Of a stretch of 64,000 nucleotides of DNA, positions 26,354 to 34,236 are shown one piece after another. Both the position numbers and the translations under genes were made by a program. A model generated the notes under the pieces. It was not told the DNA's origin. It made no database searches and saw only the letters and a program-made list of their open reading frames with translations. Position 1 is the stretch's first letter. Each line of letters begins with the position of its first letter. Origin of the DNA: Nitrospira sp. (GTDB lineage Bacteria > Nitrospirota > Thermodesulfovibrionia > Thermodesulfovibrionales > Dissulfurispiraceae); NCBI GenBank assembly GCA_002634385.1, contig NSJL01000001.1:285785-349784 (forward strand). Reading direction: 5' to 3'.

Positions 26354-27112
26354 TCAATGGTGCTTGTGGCAGATGATGTGCTGCGACGACGAGCCGAAAA
26401 ACTTCGACATCGGATCGGAGAGGCAGAAATCGTCGAAACTGCCGTAGAATACAATCTTTTTATCGACATACAGGAGCTTGGATGCGTACTCTCCGATGCT
26501 CCCGATGTCGTGGGTGACGAGGACGACGGTAACGTTCCTTTCCCTGTTGAGGCGGCGCAGCACCGAGAAGAAACTTTCCCGCGTCTCCGGATCCAGCGCA
26601 ACGGTCGGCTCGTCGAGGATCAGGAGCTCCGGATCATTGATCAGTGCCCGGGCGATGAAGACCCTCTGCTGCTGTCCCCCCGACAACTCACCGATGAGCC
26701 GATGGGCGATATCCCCGATATTCAGCATTTCCAGCACCTGTAGGACGGCGGCCCTGTCCCTCTTCCCCATTCTCCGGGGAAACCTCTTTTTTGAAACGAG
26801 CCCAAGGGAAACAATCTCCTCCACTGTCGACGGGAAGTGGGGATTGAAAGATTGCATTCTCTGCGGGAGATACCCGACCTTGTCCCATTCCTTCATGACA
26901 GAGATCTCCTTTCCGAAAACCTCCACCCTTCCGCAGGAGGGCTTCAACAATCCGAGGATCGATTTGATGAGGGTGGACTTGCCCGAACCGTTGGGCCCCA
27001 CAAGGCCGACATAATCCCCGGCCTGCACCTCGAAGGAGATATCGCTCAGGACTTCGATGAAATTATACTCGACACCAAGGTTCTTGACGGAAACAACCGT
27101 CTCTAGCGGCAT
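26354..27112 (-). CDS. znuC: zinc ABC transporter ATPase
   Basis: 252 residues: Walker A GLVGPNGSGKSTLIKSIL near 37, Q-loop YLPQRMQSFN near 82, signature [16 protein letters not shown] near 143, Walker B ELLILDEPTVALD near 163 and H-loop LVTHDIG near 197. The tail is His-rich (SSQHIICHKHH), as is common in zinc ATPases. It energises ZnuB. Its start overlaps the end of znuA by ten bases. Confidence 0.93.
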   Translation of the reverse strand: MPLETVVSVKNLGVEYNFIEVLSDISFEVQAGDYVGLVGPNGSGKSTLIKSILGLLKPSCGRVEVFGKEISVMKEWDKVGYLPQRMQSFNPHFPSTVEEIVSLGLVSKKRFPRRMGKRDRAAVLQVLEMLNIGDIAHRLIGELSGGQQQRVFIARALINDPELLILDEPTVALDPETRESFFSVLRRLNRERNVTVVLVTHDIGSIGEYASKLLYVDKKIVFYGSFDDFCLSDPMSKFFGSSSQHIICHKHH

Positions 27113-28086
27113 TGCAGTCCGGTCCTCAGGCTTTCAAGGTTCTCCTCCATCAGGGAAAGGAAGGTCACTCCCCTCTCCATTTCCTCCCGGGAGACATTAT
27201 GCGCGGCATGCAGTTTCAGGAGGGTAGCCCCCGTCTCTGCTGCGATGGCTTCCGCTACGCGGGGCGTAAGGAGCTCTTCATAAAACAGGTAGTGGAGTCT
27301 GTTCTTTTTCAGTATCCTGGCGACCTCCGCCAACTCCCCGGGGGTCGGCTCCGCATCGGGGGAGAAGCCGTAGGCAGCACGGTATTCAAGACCGTACCTC
27401 CGTGCCAGATAGCCGAAGGCGGAATGTCCCCCGCTCACGAACATCTTCTGTCCGCATCCGGCAAGGGTACTCCTGAACTTTTCATCGAGGGCTTTCAGCT
27501 TTGCCTGGTACTCTTCGGCATTCTTCCGGTAAATGTCCCCGTGTGCGGGATCTACTTGAAGAAAGCCTTCGAGGATGGTATTCACCATCCTGATCGCATT
27601 GGAAAAATCGAGCCACACATGCGGGTCCACCGGATCATGCCCGTGGCCGTGCTCTCTGTCATGATCATGTCCGTCCTCCCCGCTCCCTTCCATAAGGGAG
27701 AGCCCGCTGCTGGCATTTACCACCAGGAGATCCTTGTTGGCAACCCCTTTCAGGATATCGTCCACCCATGGCTCCATGAATTTGTTGGTATAGATGAAGA
27801 TGTCCGCCCTGGTGAGGGCTATGATATCGGCAGGCTTCGGTTCGAAACTGTGCGATTCGGTCCCGGGGGGCAGAAGCAGGGTGACATGGGCCCGCTCTCC
27901 TCCCACGTTCCGCGCAAAATCGTATAGAGGGAAGAGACTTGCGACAACTTCCCTCTTTTCCGTTTCAGCCCCCCTGGTTCTTCCCTCATCTTTTTGTCCC
28001 CTCTCTCCCTGGCCCCCGTCCCTCTGGCATGACAGAAGAGAGAAGGAGAGAAGCAGAAGCAGGATAGCAGTACTCTTCCTGATCAC
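27103..28086 (-). CDS. znuA: zinc-binding periplasmic lipoprotein (cluster A-I)
   Basis: 327 residues with lipobox LSLLSC (Cys20), so it is lipid-anchored. The zinc ligands are expected in PPGTESHSFEPKPADI (near 82), the loop with FVSGGHSAFGYLARRYGLEY and a Glu/Asp near the end. A His-rich loop GHDHDREHGHGHDPVDPH (near 138-156) is the zinc-collecting loop typical of ZnuA and not of manganese-binding relatives. It delivers Zn(II) to ZnuBC. It overlaps the zur stop by four bases. Confidence 0.92.
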   Translation of the reverse strand: MIRKSTAILLLLLSFSLLSCQRDGGQGERGQKDEGRTRGAETEKREVVASLFPLYDFARNVGGERAHVTLLLPPGTESHSFEPKPADIIALTRADIFIYTNKFMEPWVDDILKGVANKDLLVVNASSGLSLMEGSGEDGHDHDREHGHGHDPVDPHVWLDFSNAIRMVNTILEGFLQVDPAHGDIYRKNAEEYQAKLKALDEKFRSTLAGCGQKMFVSGGHSAFGYLARRYGLEYRAAYGFSPDAEPTPGELAEVARILKKNRLHYLFYEELLTPRVAEAIAAETGATLLKLHAAHNVSREEMERGVTFLSLMEENLESLRTGLQCR

Positions 28087-28514
28087 CGTTCCTCCCCGTC
28101 CGAGCAGTCCCTGCAGAGTCCGTTGATCTGCAGGATATGGGAAAGCACCTTCCCCTGTATCCTGCCGGCCACCTCCTCCTCGATCTCCTTTTCGGCGCAG
28201 AAGGAAATATCCTCCACCCTCCGGCAGGAGAGGCAGATGAAGTGGTGATGGTGCTCCTGCTTCTTGCAGAGAAAATAGTAGAGCTTCCGGTCGGGATGGA
28301 CAACCTTTGAAATGACCCCTCCTTCGGAGAGCTCCTCGAGGTTCCGGTAGACCGTGGGCAGTCCGATCCTCTTGAATTTCGTTTTCATTCGCCTCCAGAC
28401 ATCATCAGGCCCGAGGTACACGAACTCATCCGCAAGGATTTCGAGAATAGCCAGCCTTTTGGGGGTCGCCTTGAGCTTCAGGTTCTTCAATGTCAGATGA
28501 TAATTCACATGCAT
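28083..28514 (-). CDS. zur: Fur-family regulator, probably Zur
   Basis: 143 residues. Winged helix (LKATPKRLAILEIL, then GLPTVYRNLEELSEGGVIS) followed by the metal domain with HHHHFICLSCRRVEDISFC, giving the regulatory His cluster and one CxxC, and a second C..C in NGLCRDCSDG at the end for structural zinc. Being first in the znu operon marks it as the zinc sensor that represses uptake. An in-frame TTG at 28520 is an alternative start; neither has a clear Shine-Dalgarno site. Confidence 0.88.
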   Translation of the reverse strand: MHVNYHLTLKNLKLKATPKRLAILEILADEFVYLGPDDVWRRMKTKFKRIGLPTVYRNLEELSEGGVISKVVHPDRKLYYFLCKKQEHHHHFICLSCRRVEDISFCAEKEIEEEVAGRIQGKVLSHILQINGLCRDCSDGEER

Positions 28515-28535
28515 TGTCAATCAGGTGATCTAAAT

Positions 28536-28547
28536 GAAAATTATTTC
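28536..28547. promoter_or_regulatory. possible Zur operator (AT-rich dyad)
   Basis: GAAA-ATTA-TTTC lies 22 bases upstream of zur in an AT-rich stretch (28530-28560) that contrasts with the GC-rich surroundings. It is placed where a Zur box would be expected, between two divergent units, but the dyad is short. Confidence 0.3.
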
Positions 28548-28645
28548 TGTTTATATAGTATCCACCATTTTACCCAACCTGTCAAGTTGAGCCGTTCCGG
28601 CTCCTCCGTATAGGCTCCCCTTGGCCCTTTTACCGGCAAGTAGGG

Positions 28646-28651
28646 TATCAT
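28646..28651 (+). promoter_or_regulatory. -10 box TATCAT of the MFS gene
   Basis: TATCAT ends 11 bases before the ATG at 28663, with TTGGCC 19 bases upstream as a poor -35. The predicted leader is only about 5 bases. Confidence 0.4.
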
Positions 28652-28662
28652 ATGTATACGGC

Positions 28663-29955
28663 ATGCAAACCCCACAACGATTTTCTGCCCTTTATACCCG
28701 TGACTTCAGGCTCTTCTGGTTCGGACAGGTCATCTCCCTCTCCGGGACATGGATGCATTCCGTCGCCCAGAGCTGGCTTGTCTACTCCCTTACGAAGTCG
28801 CCCCTTTACCTGGGCATTATCGCCTCCGTATCCTCCCTGCCGATCCTTGCCTTCACGCTCGTGGGGGGAATCGTTGCCGATAAATACCCGAAAAGGACCA
28901 TCCTCATTATCACCCAGGTCCTCTCCGTGCTTCCCGCCCTTGCCCTCGGCATTCTGACCGAAGGACGGATGATTACCATATGGCATGTGGGGATTATCGC
29001 CGCTTTTTTGGGCGCCATCAATGCCTTTGATGTTCCCGCCCGCCAATCCTTCCTCGCCGAAGTGGTGAGCAAGGGGGATATTACCAATGCCATCGCCCTC
29101 AACTCCGCAGCCTTCAACGGAGCACGTGTCATCGGGCCGGTCATCGCCGGGTTCATCATCACCCATTTCGGTCTCCCTGCCTGTTTCTTCCTTAATGCAG
29201 CCAGTTTCATGGCCGTCATCCTCGCCCTCTGGAAAGTAGAGGCGAAGGGATCGGCAGAGATTCCTGTCGGCGGCTTTACGAAAGGGATCGCCGACGGATG
29301 GAGATTCGTCAAAGGGGAGAGGCCCATCCTCTGCATCATGGCCCTCATCTCGCTGTTCAGCCTGTTCGGCATCCCCCATATAACCCTGCTTCCCATCCTG
29401 GCAGGAGAGATCCTTAAGGTCGGGGCAAAAGGGCTCAGCCTCCTGGTAGCTTCTGCAGGGGCAGGCTCCTTTGTGGCGGCGCTCACCATAGCATTCAGAG
29501 GGGAAGTACAGAGAAAGGATCTGTTCATTCCCCTCTCCGGCATTGTTTTTTCTTTCTCCCTTCTCGCCCTCGCCTTTTCCAGGGACTTTCTGCTCTCGCT
29601 GCTCCTTATCCTCCTTGCGGGATGGGGGGTAGTGAGCTGCCTCGCCACCAGTAACAGCTTTATTCAGCACCGGGTACCCGATGCCCTGCGGGGGCGGGTT
29701 ATGAGCCTTTATATTCTGGTATTCCTGGGATTCGCCCCCCTGGGCAACTCGGTCGTCGGCCTTGCTGCCGAAGCAATAGGGGCAACCGCCTCCCTGAAGT
29801 TTTTTGCCTTCATCTGCATAAGCGGTAGTATACTATTCTATAAGGCATTTCGCGGGGCAACCCGGGACGAAGAGGAGGGGCACCATGCGCATCGCGAGAG
29901 CGACAGACAAGAGGCCGCTGCCCTGCCCGTGCAGGAGGACAGGAGAAACGAATGA
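28663..29955 (+). CDS. MFS transporter (EntS-like efflux group)
   Basis: 430 residues with 12 predicted membrane helices. It starts FSALYTRDFRLFWFGQVISL and has the loop-2/3 signature GGIVADKYPKRTILI near 68 (basic A-motif form), DVPARQSFLAEVV near 125 and a late DALRGRVMSLYILVFLGF near 343, which is the DUF894/EntS-like subgroup that exports siderophores or drugs. Its last codons overlap tsaB (ATGA). The start at 28663 is taken because the promoter at 28646 leaves no room for the upstream ATG. Confidence 0.85.
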   Translation: MQTPQRFSALYTRDFRLFWFGQVISLSGTWMHSVAQSWLVYSLTKSPLYLGIIASVSSLPILAFTLVGGIVADKYPKRTILIITQVLSVLPALALGILTEGRMITIWHVGIIAAFLGAINAFDVPARQSFLAEVVSKGDITNAIALNSAAFNGARVIGPVIAGFIITHFGLPACFFLNAASFMAVILALWKVEAKGSAEIPVGGFTKGIADGWRFVKGERPILCIMALISLFSLFGIPHITLLPILAGEILKVGAKGLSLLVASAGAGSFVAALTIAFRGEVQRKDLFIPLSGIVFSFSLLALAFSRDFLLSLLLILLAGWGVVSCLATSNSFIQHRVPDALRGRVMSLYILVFLGFAPLGNSVVGLAAEAIGATASLKFFAFICISGSILFYKAFRGATRDEEEGHHAHRESDRQEAAALPVQEDRRNE

Positions 29956-30635
29956 AACTGCTCGCTATTGAGACATCGACCATGCTGGGGGGAGTGGCGC
30001 TCATGGAGGACTCCACCCTGGTTGCCGAAATGAGAATGAACATACAGGTTACCCATTCGGAGCGGATTCTGACCGGGATCGATCATCTGCTCCGCCATGC
30101 TGGTTTCGGCCTGGAGGAGATCGATGTTTTCGGTATCGCCATAGGCCCGGGGTCCTTCACCGGTCTCAGGGTGGGTCTCAGTACTCTTAAAGGACTTGTG
30201 TATGCCTCGGGGAAACCTCTTGTCTCGGTCCCGACCCTGGAGGCGTTCGCCTGGAACCTCCCCTTTGCCGCACATCCGGTCTGCCCCCTTCTGGATGCCC
30301 GGAAGAGGGAGGTCTACGCAGGCGTATTCATATGGAACAATGACGGGTTCACCCGTCTCGTACAGGAACGGGCGGTCAGGCTGGAAGACCTTCTGGCGGC
30401 ACTCCAGGGAGAAGCTGTCTTCATCGGGGAGGGAGCGGTGCTGTACCGGGATACGATCTCCCGTATTATGGGATCCCGCGCCCATTTCGGACAGCCGCAG
30501 GATATGGTGCCCTCCCCGGCCAATGTCGCCTGTCTCTGTATGAGAAAGGCGGAAAGGGGTGAGTTCGACGACCCCGTGCGGCTCTCCCCCTTATATCTGA
30601 GAAGATCGGAAGCGGAAATAAAAATGGGCGGATGA
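29952..30635 (+). CDS. tsaB: tRNA t6A modification protein TsaB
   Basis: 227 residues of the ASKHA fold. It opens MKLLAIETSTMLGGVALMED, has HSERILTGIDHLL near 36, and IGPGSFTGLRVGLSTLKGL near 67, the classic TsaB signature. It partners TsaD and TsaE in making threonylcarbamoyl-adenosine at tRNA position 37. The RimI acetyltransferase follows, as in many genomes. It overlaps the MFS stop by four bases. Confidence 0.93.
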   Translation: MKLLAIETSTMLGGVALMEDSTLVAEMRMNIQVTHSERILTGIDHLLRHAGFGLEEIDVFGIAIGPGSFTGLRVGLSTLKGLVYASGKPLVSVPTLEAFAWNLPFAAHPVCPLLDARKREVYAGVFIWNNDGFTRLVQERAVRLEDLLAALQGEAVFIGEGAVLYRDTISRIMGSRAHFGQPQDMVPSPANVACLCMRKAERGEFDDPVRLSPLYLRRSEAEIKMGG

Positions 30636-30717
30636 GTGAAGGACGCCCCCCTTTCGGGAGAGGCGGACCGCAGGCCGTTTCTCCGGCTGCGGCTCCGCTT
30701 TCCCTCCACCGTTTGGT

Positions 30718-31179
30718 ATGAAGAAGGTTTTCATTCGAGAGATGTCGGAGAAGGACGTGCCGATCATTGCGGACATCGAGAGGATGACGTATACCATGCC
30801 GTGGTCGGATACTTCCTTTTACAGCGAGGTATACAGCAGGTACTCCCTCACCAGGGTCGCCGAGCTGGACGGGAAAATCATCGGGTATATCTGCGTCAGG
30901 CAGATAGCGGATGAATGCCACCTGCTCAATCTGACCGTCCACCCCGATTTCAGAAGGAGGGGGATCGCCACCCTGCTCTTCACCGATATCCTGAAAGACC
31001 TGAAAGAGAGCGGAGGGAGGTTCCTCTACCTCGAAGTCAGGGCGTCCAATCATGACGCGAGAAGGCTCTACGAAAAATTCGGGTTCAAAATGGTGGGGAT
31101 CCGGAAGAACTACTATATCCGCCCCGAAGAAAACGCCCTCATCATGATGATGGAGATCGGGCCCCCCTCCCCCGCATAA
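30718..31179 (+). CDS. rimI: ribosomal-protein-alanine N-acetyltransferase
   Basis: 153 residues of the GNAT fold. Acetyl-CoA loop LTVHPDFRRRGIATLLFTDI near 75, followed by LEVRASNHDARRLYEKFGFK near 104, is the RimI pattern. Its usual substrate is the N-terminus of ribosomal protein S18. It lies 82 bases after tsaB; the gap contains no better gene. A weak ribosome site precedes the ATG. Confidence 0.9.
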   Translation: MKKVFIREMSEKDVPIIADIERMTYTMPWSDTSFYSEVYSRYSLTRVAELDGKIIGYICVRQIADECHLLNLTVHPDFRRRGIATLLFTDILKDLKESGGRFLYLEVRASNHDARRLYEKFGFKMVGIRKNYYIRPEENALIMMMEIGPPSPA

Positions 31180-31215
31180 CGGTCTCTCTTTCCGCCATGG
31201 GGGGAGCGCCTTGCG

Positions 31216-32310
31216 TCAATTGAAATCTTCGAGCCAGATGCACCGCACCACATCGAGGCTGGGGTAGCGCATGCATCCGTTGCAGGAGATACAGTCGGCG
31301 GTCTCCTTATCCTCTTCCCTGAACTTCAGGGGAAGGTCGGGCTCCCTTACCAGGGGACGGGAAAGGGCGATGAGGTCTGCGTCGCCCCTGGCAAGGACAT
31401 CTTCTGCAACCGCCCTCGACCGTATGCCGCCCACCAGAATGACCGGCACCCGGACATTCCTTTTGAAGAGCGCCGCGGCTTCCCTGAAGTATGCCTCCTG
31501 TTCCTCCCCGGCGATATCCGTCCGGATCGTCTTCATTCCCGACTCGTACATCCCTCCGCTTACTTCGACGGCGCTGATCCCCAGGTACTCGAGACGTTTT
31601 GCGACAAGCACGCTCTCTTCAGGGGTCAGCCCTCCCTCCAGGCAGTCGTCGGCGTTCATTTTGATCATGAGGGGAATCTGGTCTCCCACCTCGCTCCTCA
31701 TCGCCTTGACCACCTCCTCCGCAAAGTGAAATCTCCTCTCCTCGTCCCCTCCCCAGTAATCATCACGCCGGTTGGTGTGGGGCGAAAGGAAACTGCTTAT
31801 CAGGTACCCATGGGCGCCATGGATCTGTATGCCGTCGAATCCCGCGTCCAGAGCGCGGCGCGCCGCGCTCCCGAAGGCTTCGACAGCCTCCCATATCTCC
31901 GCATCGCTCATCGCACGGGGTGTCACCTTGAGAAACGGCTCATAGACTGCAGAAGGGGCAAGAGGCGGCTCTCCGCCCAGGAGCGCAGGAGGGGACTGTC
32001 TTCCTCCATGCACCAGCTGGATGACGATGAAACCGTCCTGACGGTGGACCGCATCGGTAAGCCTCTTCAGCCGGTCCACATAATGATCGTTATGGATACA
32101 GAGCATCTCCGGCACGGACCTGCCGGAGGGATGGACAAGAGCGTTACCGGTAATAAGCATTCCGGTCCCTCCCCGGGCGAGCTCTTCATAGAGCTCGATA
32201 AGGGAGTCGGTGGCAAATCCGTCCACATCAGCCCTTTTCTCATAGGTGGCGGAACGGACAAGGCGATTTTTCAGCGTCGTTTTTGCAAAAGGAAAAGGAT
32301 CGAACAGCAT
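31216..32310 (-). CDS. old-yellow-enzyme family NADH:flavin oxidoreductase, short form
   Basis: 364 residues forming an FMN-binding TIM barrel. Seen: FDPFPFAKTTLKNRLVRSAT at the start, VIQLVHGGRQSPPALLGG near 97, GFDGIQIHGAHGYLISSFLS near 157 and PVILVGGIRSRAVAEDVLA near 288. After the barrel comes CISCNGCMRYPSLDVVRC, a CxxCxxC-x10-C iron-sulfur motif, and then the protein ends. Enoate and dienoyl-CoA reductases have another ~300 residues that bind FAD/NAD here. It probably works with a separate reductase. Confidence 0.86.
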   Translation of the reverse strand: MLFDPFPFAKTTLKNRLVRSATYEKRADVDGFATDSLIELYEELARGGTGMLITGNALVHPSGRSVPEMLCIHNDHYVDRLKRLTDAVHRQDGFIVIQLVHGGRQSPPALLGGEPPLAPSAVYEPFLKVTPRAMSDAEIWEAVEAFGSAARRALDAGFDGIQIHGAHGYLISSFLSPHTNRRDDYWGGDEERRFHFAEEVVKAMRSEVGDQIPLMIKMNADDCLEGGLTPEESVLVAKRLEYLGISAVEVSGGMYESGMKTIRTDIAGEEQEAYFREAAALFKRNVRVPVILVGGIRSRAVAEDVLARGDADLIALSRPLVREPDLPLKFREEDKETADCISCNGCMRYPSLDVVRCIWLEDFN

Positions 32311-32389
32311 GAAGCTCCTCCCGGTTTTCGGTTCCCGTCCTCAGGGACAGGCTAGGTCTCCACAAAGCATACAGATAATAGTAGATATA

Positions 32390-33340
32390 TTATATTTTTT
32401 TCAGGACAGACGCCATCCGTATCGCAGCGATCATGCTGGAAGGGTTCGCCTCCCCCTTCCAGGCAATATCGTATGCGGTCCCGTGGTCCGGAGACGTGCG
32501 GATGATCGGCAGCCCCACGGTGATATTGACCCCCCTGTCGAAGGCGATCATCTTGAGCGGAATAAGACCCTGGTCGTGATACATGCACACGACAATATCA
32601 AAATCGCCCCGGTACATCCGGTGGAAGAGGGCATCCGCAGGGTAGGGGCCGGAAACGGGAATGCCCGCAGCCTGCGCATCGCGCACTGCAGGGGAGATGG
32701 AGTCCTGCTCCTCCATGCCGAAAATCCCGGATTCTCCCGCATGGGGATTCAGCCCGGCCACTGCGATCCGCGGACTAACAATGCCCATCATGGCGCATGC
32801 CCTCCCTGCAAGGGTGATCGTCCTGAGGACCCTTTCACGGGTGACAAGGGCAGGCACATTCCTGAGGGCGGTATGGATCGTAACGAGAATGACCCGCAAC
32901 GGCCCGCCCACGAGCATCATGGCGAAATCCCGCGTGCCGGTCAGTTCCGCAAGCATCTCCGTGTGGCCGGGCCACGGGAGATTCGCCCTTTTCAACGCCT
33001 CCTTTGAAATGGGCGCGGTGACCACGGCATCGACCTCCCCCCTCAACGCCATTCCGACCGCCTCTTCAATGTACGCGGCGCACGCCCTGCCCCCTTCTTC
33101 AGTGGGAACATTCTTCGCAAAGCCCCTGTGGCCGATAATGCCGGGGGCGATCACCTCGGCTTCCCCTAGGACGGCACCCATTCCGAACCGGTCCGCCGCT
33201 TCGTCGAGGACCGCCCGGTCGCCTACCAGGACAGGAGTACAGACTTCCGCCACCTCTTTCGAAAGGAGGGACTTGAGGACGATTTCGGGTCCGATGCCGG
33301 CGGGGTCCCCGAGGGTAATGGCGATTCTCCGCACTCTCAT
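32390..33340 (-). CDS. pdxA: 4-hydroxythreonine-4-phosphate dehydrogenase
   Basis: 316 residues, slightly shorter than the E. coli enzyme. It starts RRIAITLGDPAGIGPEIVLK; substrate and metal motifs include VVTAPISKEALKRANLPWPGHTE (near 108, part shown), GLNPHAGESGIFGMEEQDSI near 194 and VCMYHDQGLIPLKMIAFDRG near 253, which contain the metal-binding histidines. It oxidises 4-phosphohydroxy-threonine in pyridoxal phosphate synthesis. Its start overlaps the stop of lolA by four bases. Confidence 0.94.
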   Translation of the reverse strand: MRVRRIAITLGDPAGIGPEIVLKSLLSKEVAEVCTPVLVGDRAVLDEAADRFGMGAVLGEAEVIAPGIIGHRGFAKNVPTEEGGRACAAYIEEAVGMALRGEVDAVVTAPISKEALKRANLPWPGHTEMLAELTGTRDFAMMLVGGPLRVILVTIHTALRNVPALVTRERVLRTITLAGRACAMMGIVSPRIAVAGLNPHAGESGIFGMEEQDSISPAVRDAQAAGIPVSGPYPADALFHRMYRGDFDIVVCMYHDQGLIPLKMIAFDRGVNITVGLPIIRTSPDHGTAYDIAWKGEANPSSMIAAIRMASVLKKI

Positions 33341-33966
33341 TGCCGGAGGATATTCACTCCTTCCGGTGGGGTGAATTCGAATATCCTGTCTTTCAGCCCC
33401 GTGTTGACGGTGACGTCCTTCAACTGGACATCGATCCTGTTGGAGAGGGAATCGACAATGGTAAGGGCACCGATCGGGAAATCCCCTTCGGCGGGGGTGA
33501 TTTCGATATACGCGATAGTCCCCATGGGCTTTTTCGGCTTCAGGTGCAACCGGTCGCCCTTCATTGTCACCTCGAACTCTTTCCTGATATCGCCGAACCC
33601 GCCGAGGAGCGCAATGGGGGCCTGGCCGTAGGTAGACCTGTCAAAGCGGGATTGAAACGCCTGGTTCTCCTTTTTCTGATAAATGATGATTTCCTCGCCG
33701 GTGATGAAAACCGTCTGGGCTTTCTCTCCTTGGTACTCCCATTTCATTTTCGGGGGTTTGATAAAAAACCGGCCCTGATAGGTATCGGTCCTCTTCAGGT
33801 CCCTGACGTGGCTCTTCTGCACAAAGCTCCCCTTTACGTCCTTTATCTTTTCATACGCCTTCTGTATCCGCGCCGCCTCGTCCTCCGCACCCGCAGAACA
33901 AAGGGTGGCAGCGAGAAGCAGGAGAGAGAAAAAAAGAACACTGCTGATACCATATTTTATTTTCAC
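33337..33966 (-). CDS. lolA: outer-membrane lipoprotein carrier protein
   Basis: 209 residues with a signal peptide (KIKYGISSVLFFSLLLLAAT, cleavage near CSAGA). The LolA fold is indicated by YEKIKDVKGSFVQKSHV, GRFFIKPPKMKWEYQGEK and ITPAEGDFPIGALTIVDSLS. It ferries lipoproteins across the periplasm. The GTG at 33966 is chosen because AGGAGGAGTT precedes it; an ATG at 34005 lacks a site. It is coupled to pdxA (ATGA) and lies downstream of ftsK. Confidence 0.85.
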   Translation of the reverse strand: MKIKYGISSVLFFSLLLLAATLCSAGAEDEAARIQKAYEKIKDVKGSFVQKSHVRDLKRTDTYQGRFFIKPPKMKWEYQGEKAQTVFITGEEIIIYQKKENQAFQSRFDRSTYGQAPIALLGGFGDIRKEFEVTMKGDRLHLKPKKPMGTIAYIEITPAEGDFPIGALTIVDSLSNRIDVQLKDVTVNTGLKDRIFEFTPPEGVNILRQ

Positions 33967-34065
33967 AACTCCTCCTGGTTTTTCATTTTTATCATTACAA
34001 AACATTTTGCCCTATTACTACAACGAGACTTCGACTTGTCGTACTGTTTTACAATTGCTTTTGCC

Positions 34066-34183
34066 ATTCCGGCTCTTGTCCCGGCCCAGTCCGGGATCAG
34101 TCCGGAATCCTTTCTCTCATTCATAAGAAGGATTCCCGCGATCCCCGACAAGCGGGGACAAGCTCTGCTTTGCTTGCGGGAAT
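34066..34183. repeat. REP-like palindromic intergenic repeat
   Basis: Two nested inverted repeats lie between ftsK and lolA: ATTCCGG/CCGGAAT (34066-34072 and 34102-34108), and ATTCCCGC/GCGGGAAT (34132-34139 and 34176-34183). The second contains an inner hairpin TCCCCG/CGGGGA. This is the look of dispersed extragenic palindromes. The remaining 70 bases to lolA are AT-rich with no gene. Confidence 0.6.
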
Positions 34184-34236
34184 GACGGCAATGAATCGCT
34201 CTTTGCCATAGGCTTACCTGAAGTTTCGTTGTAGTC

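Noticed and set aside
30636..30914. Gene between tsaB and rimI
   Set aside because: The frame overlaps most of the rimI N-terminus in a different phase and is not domain-like.
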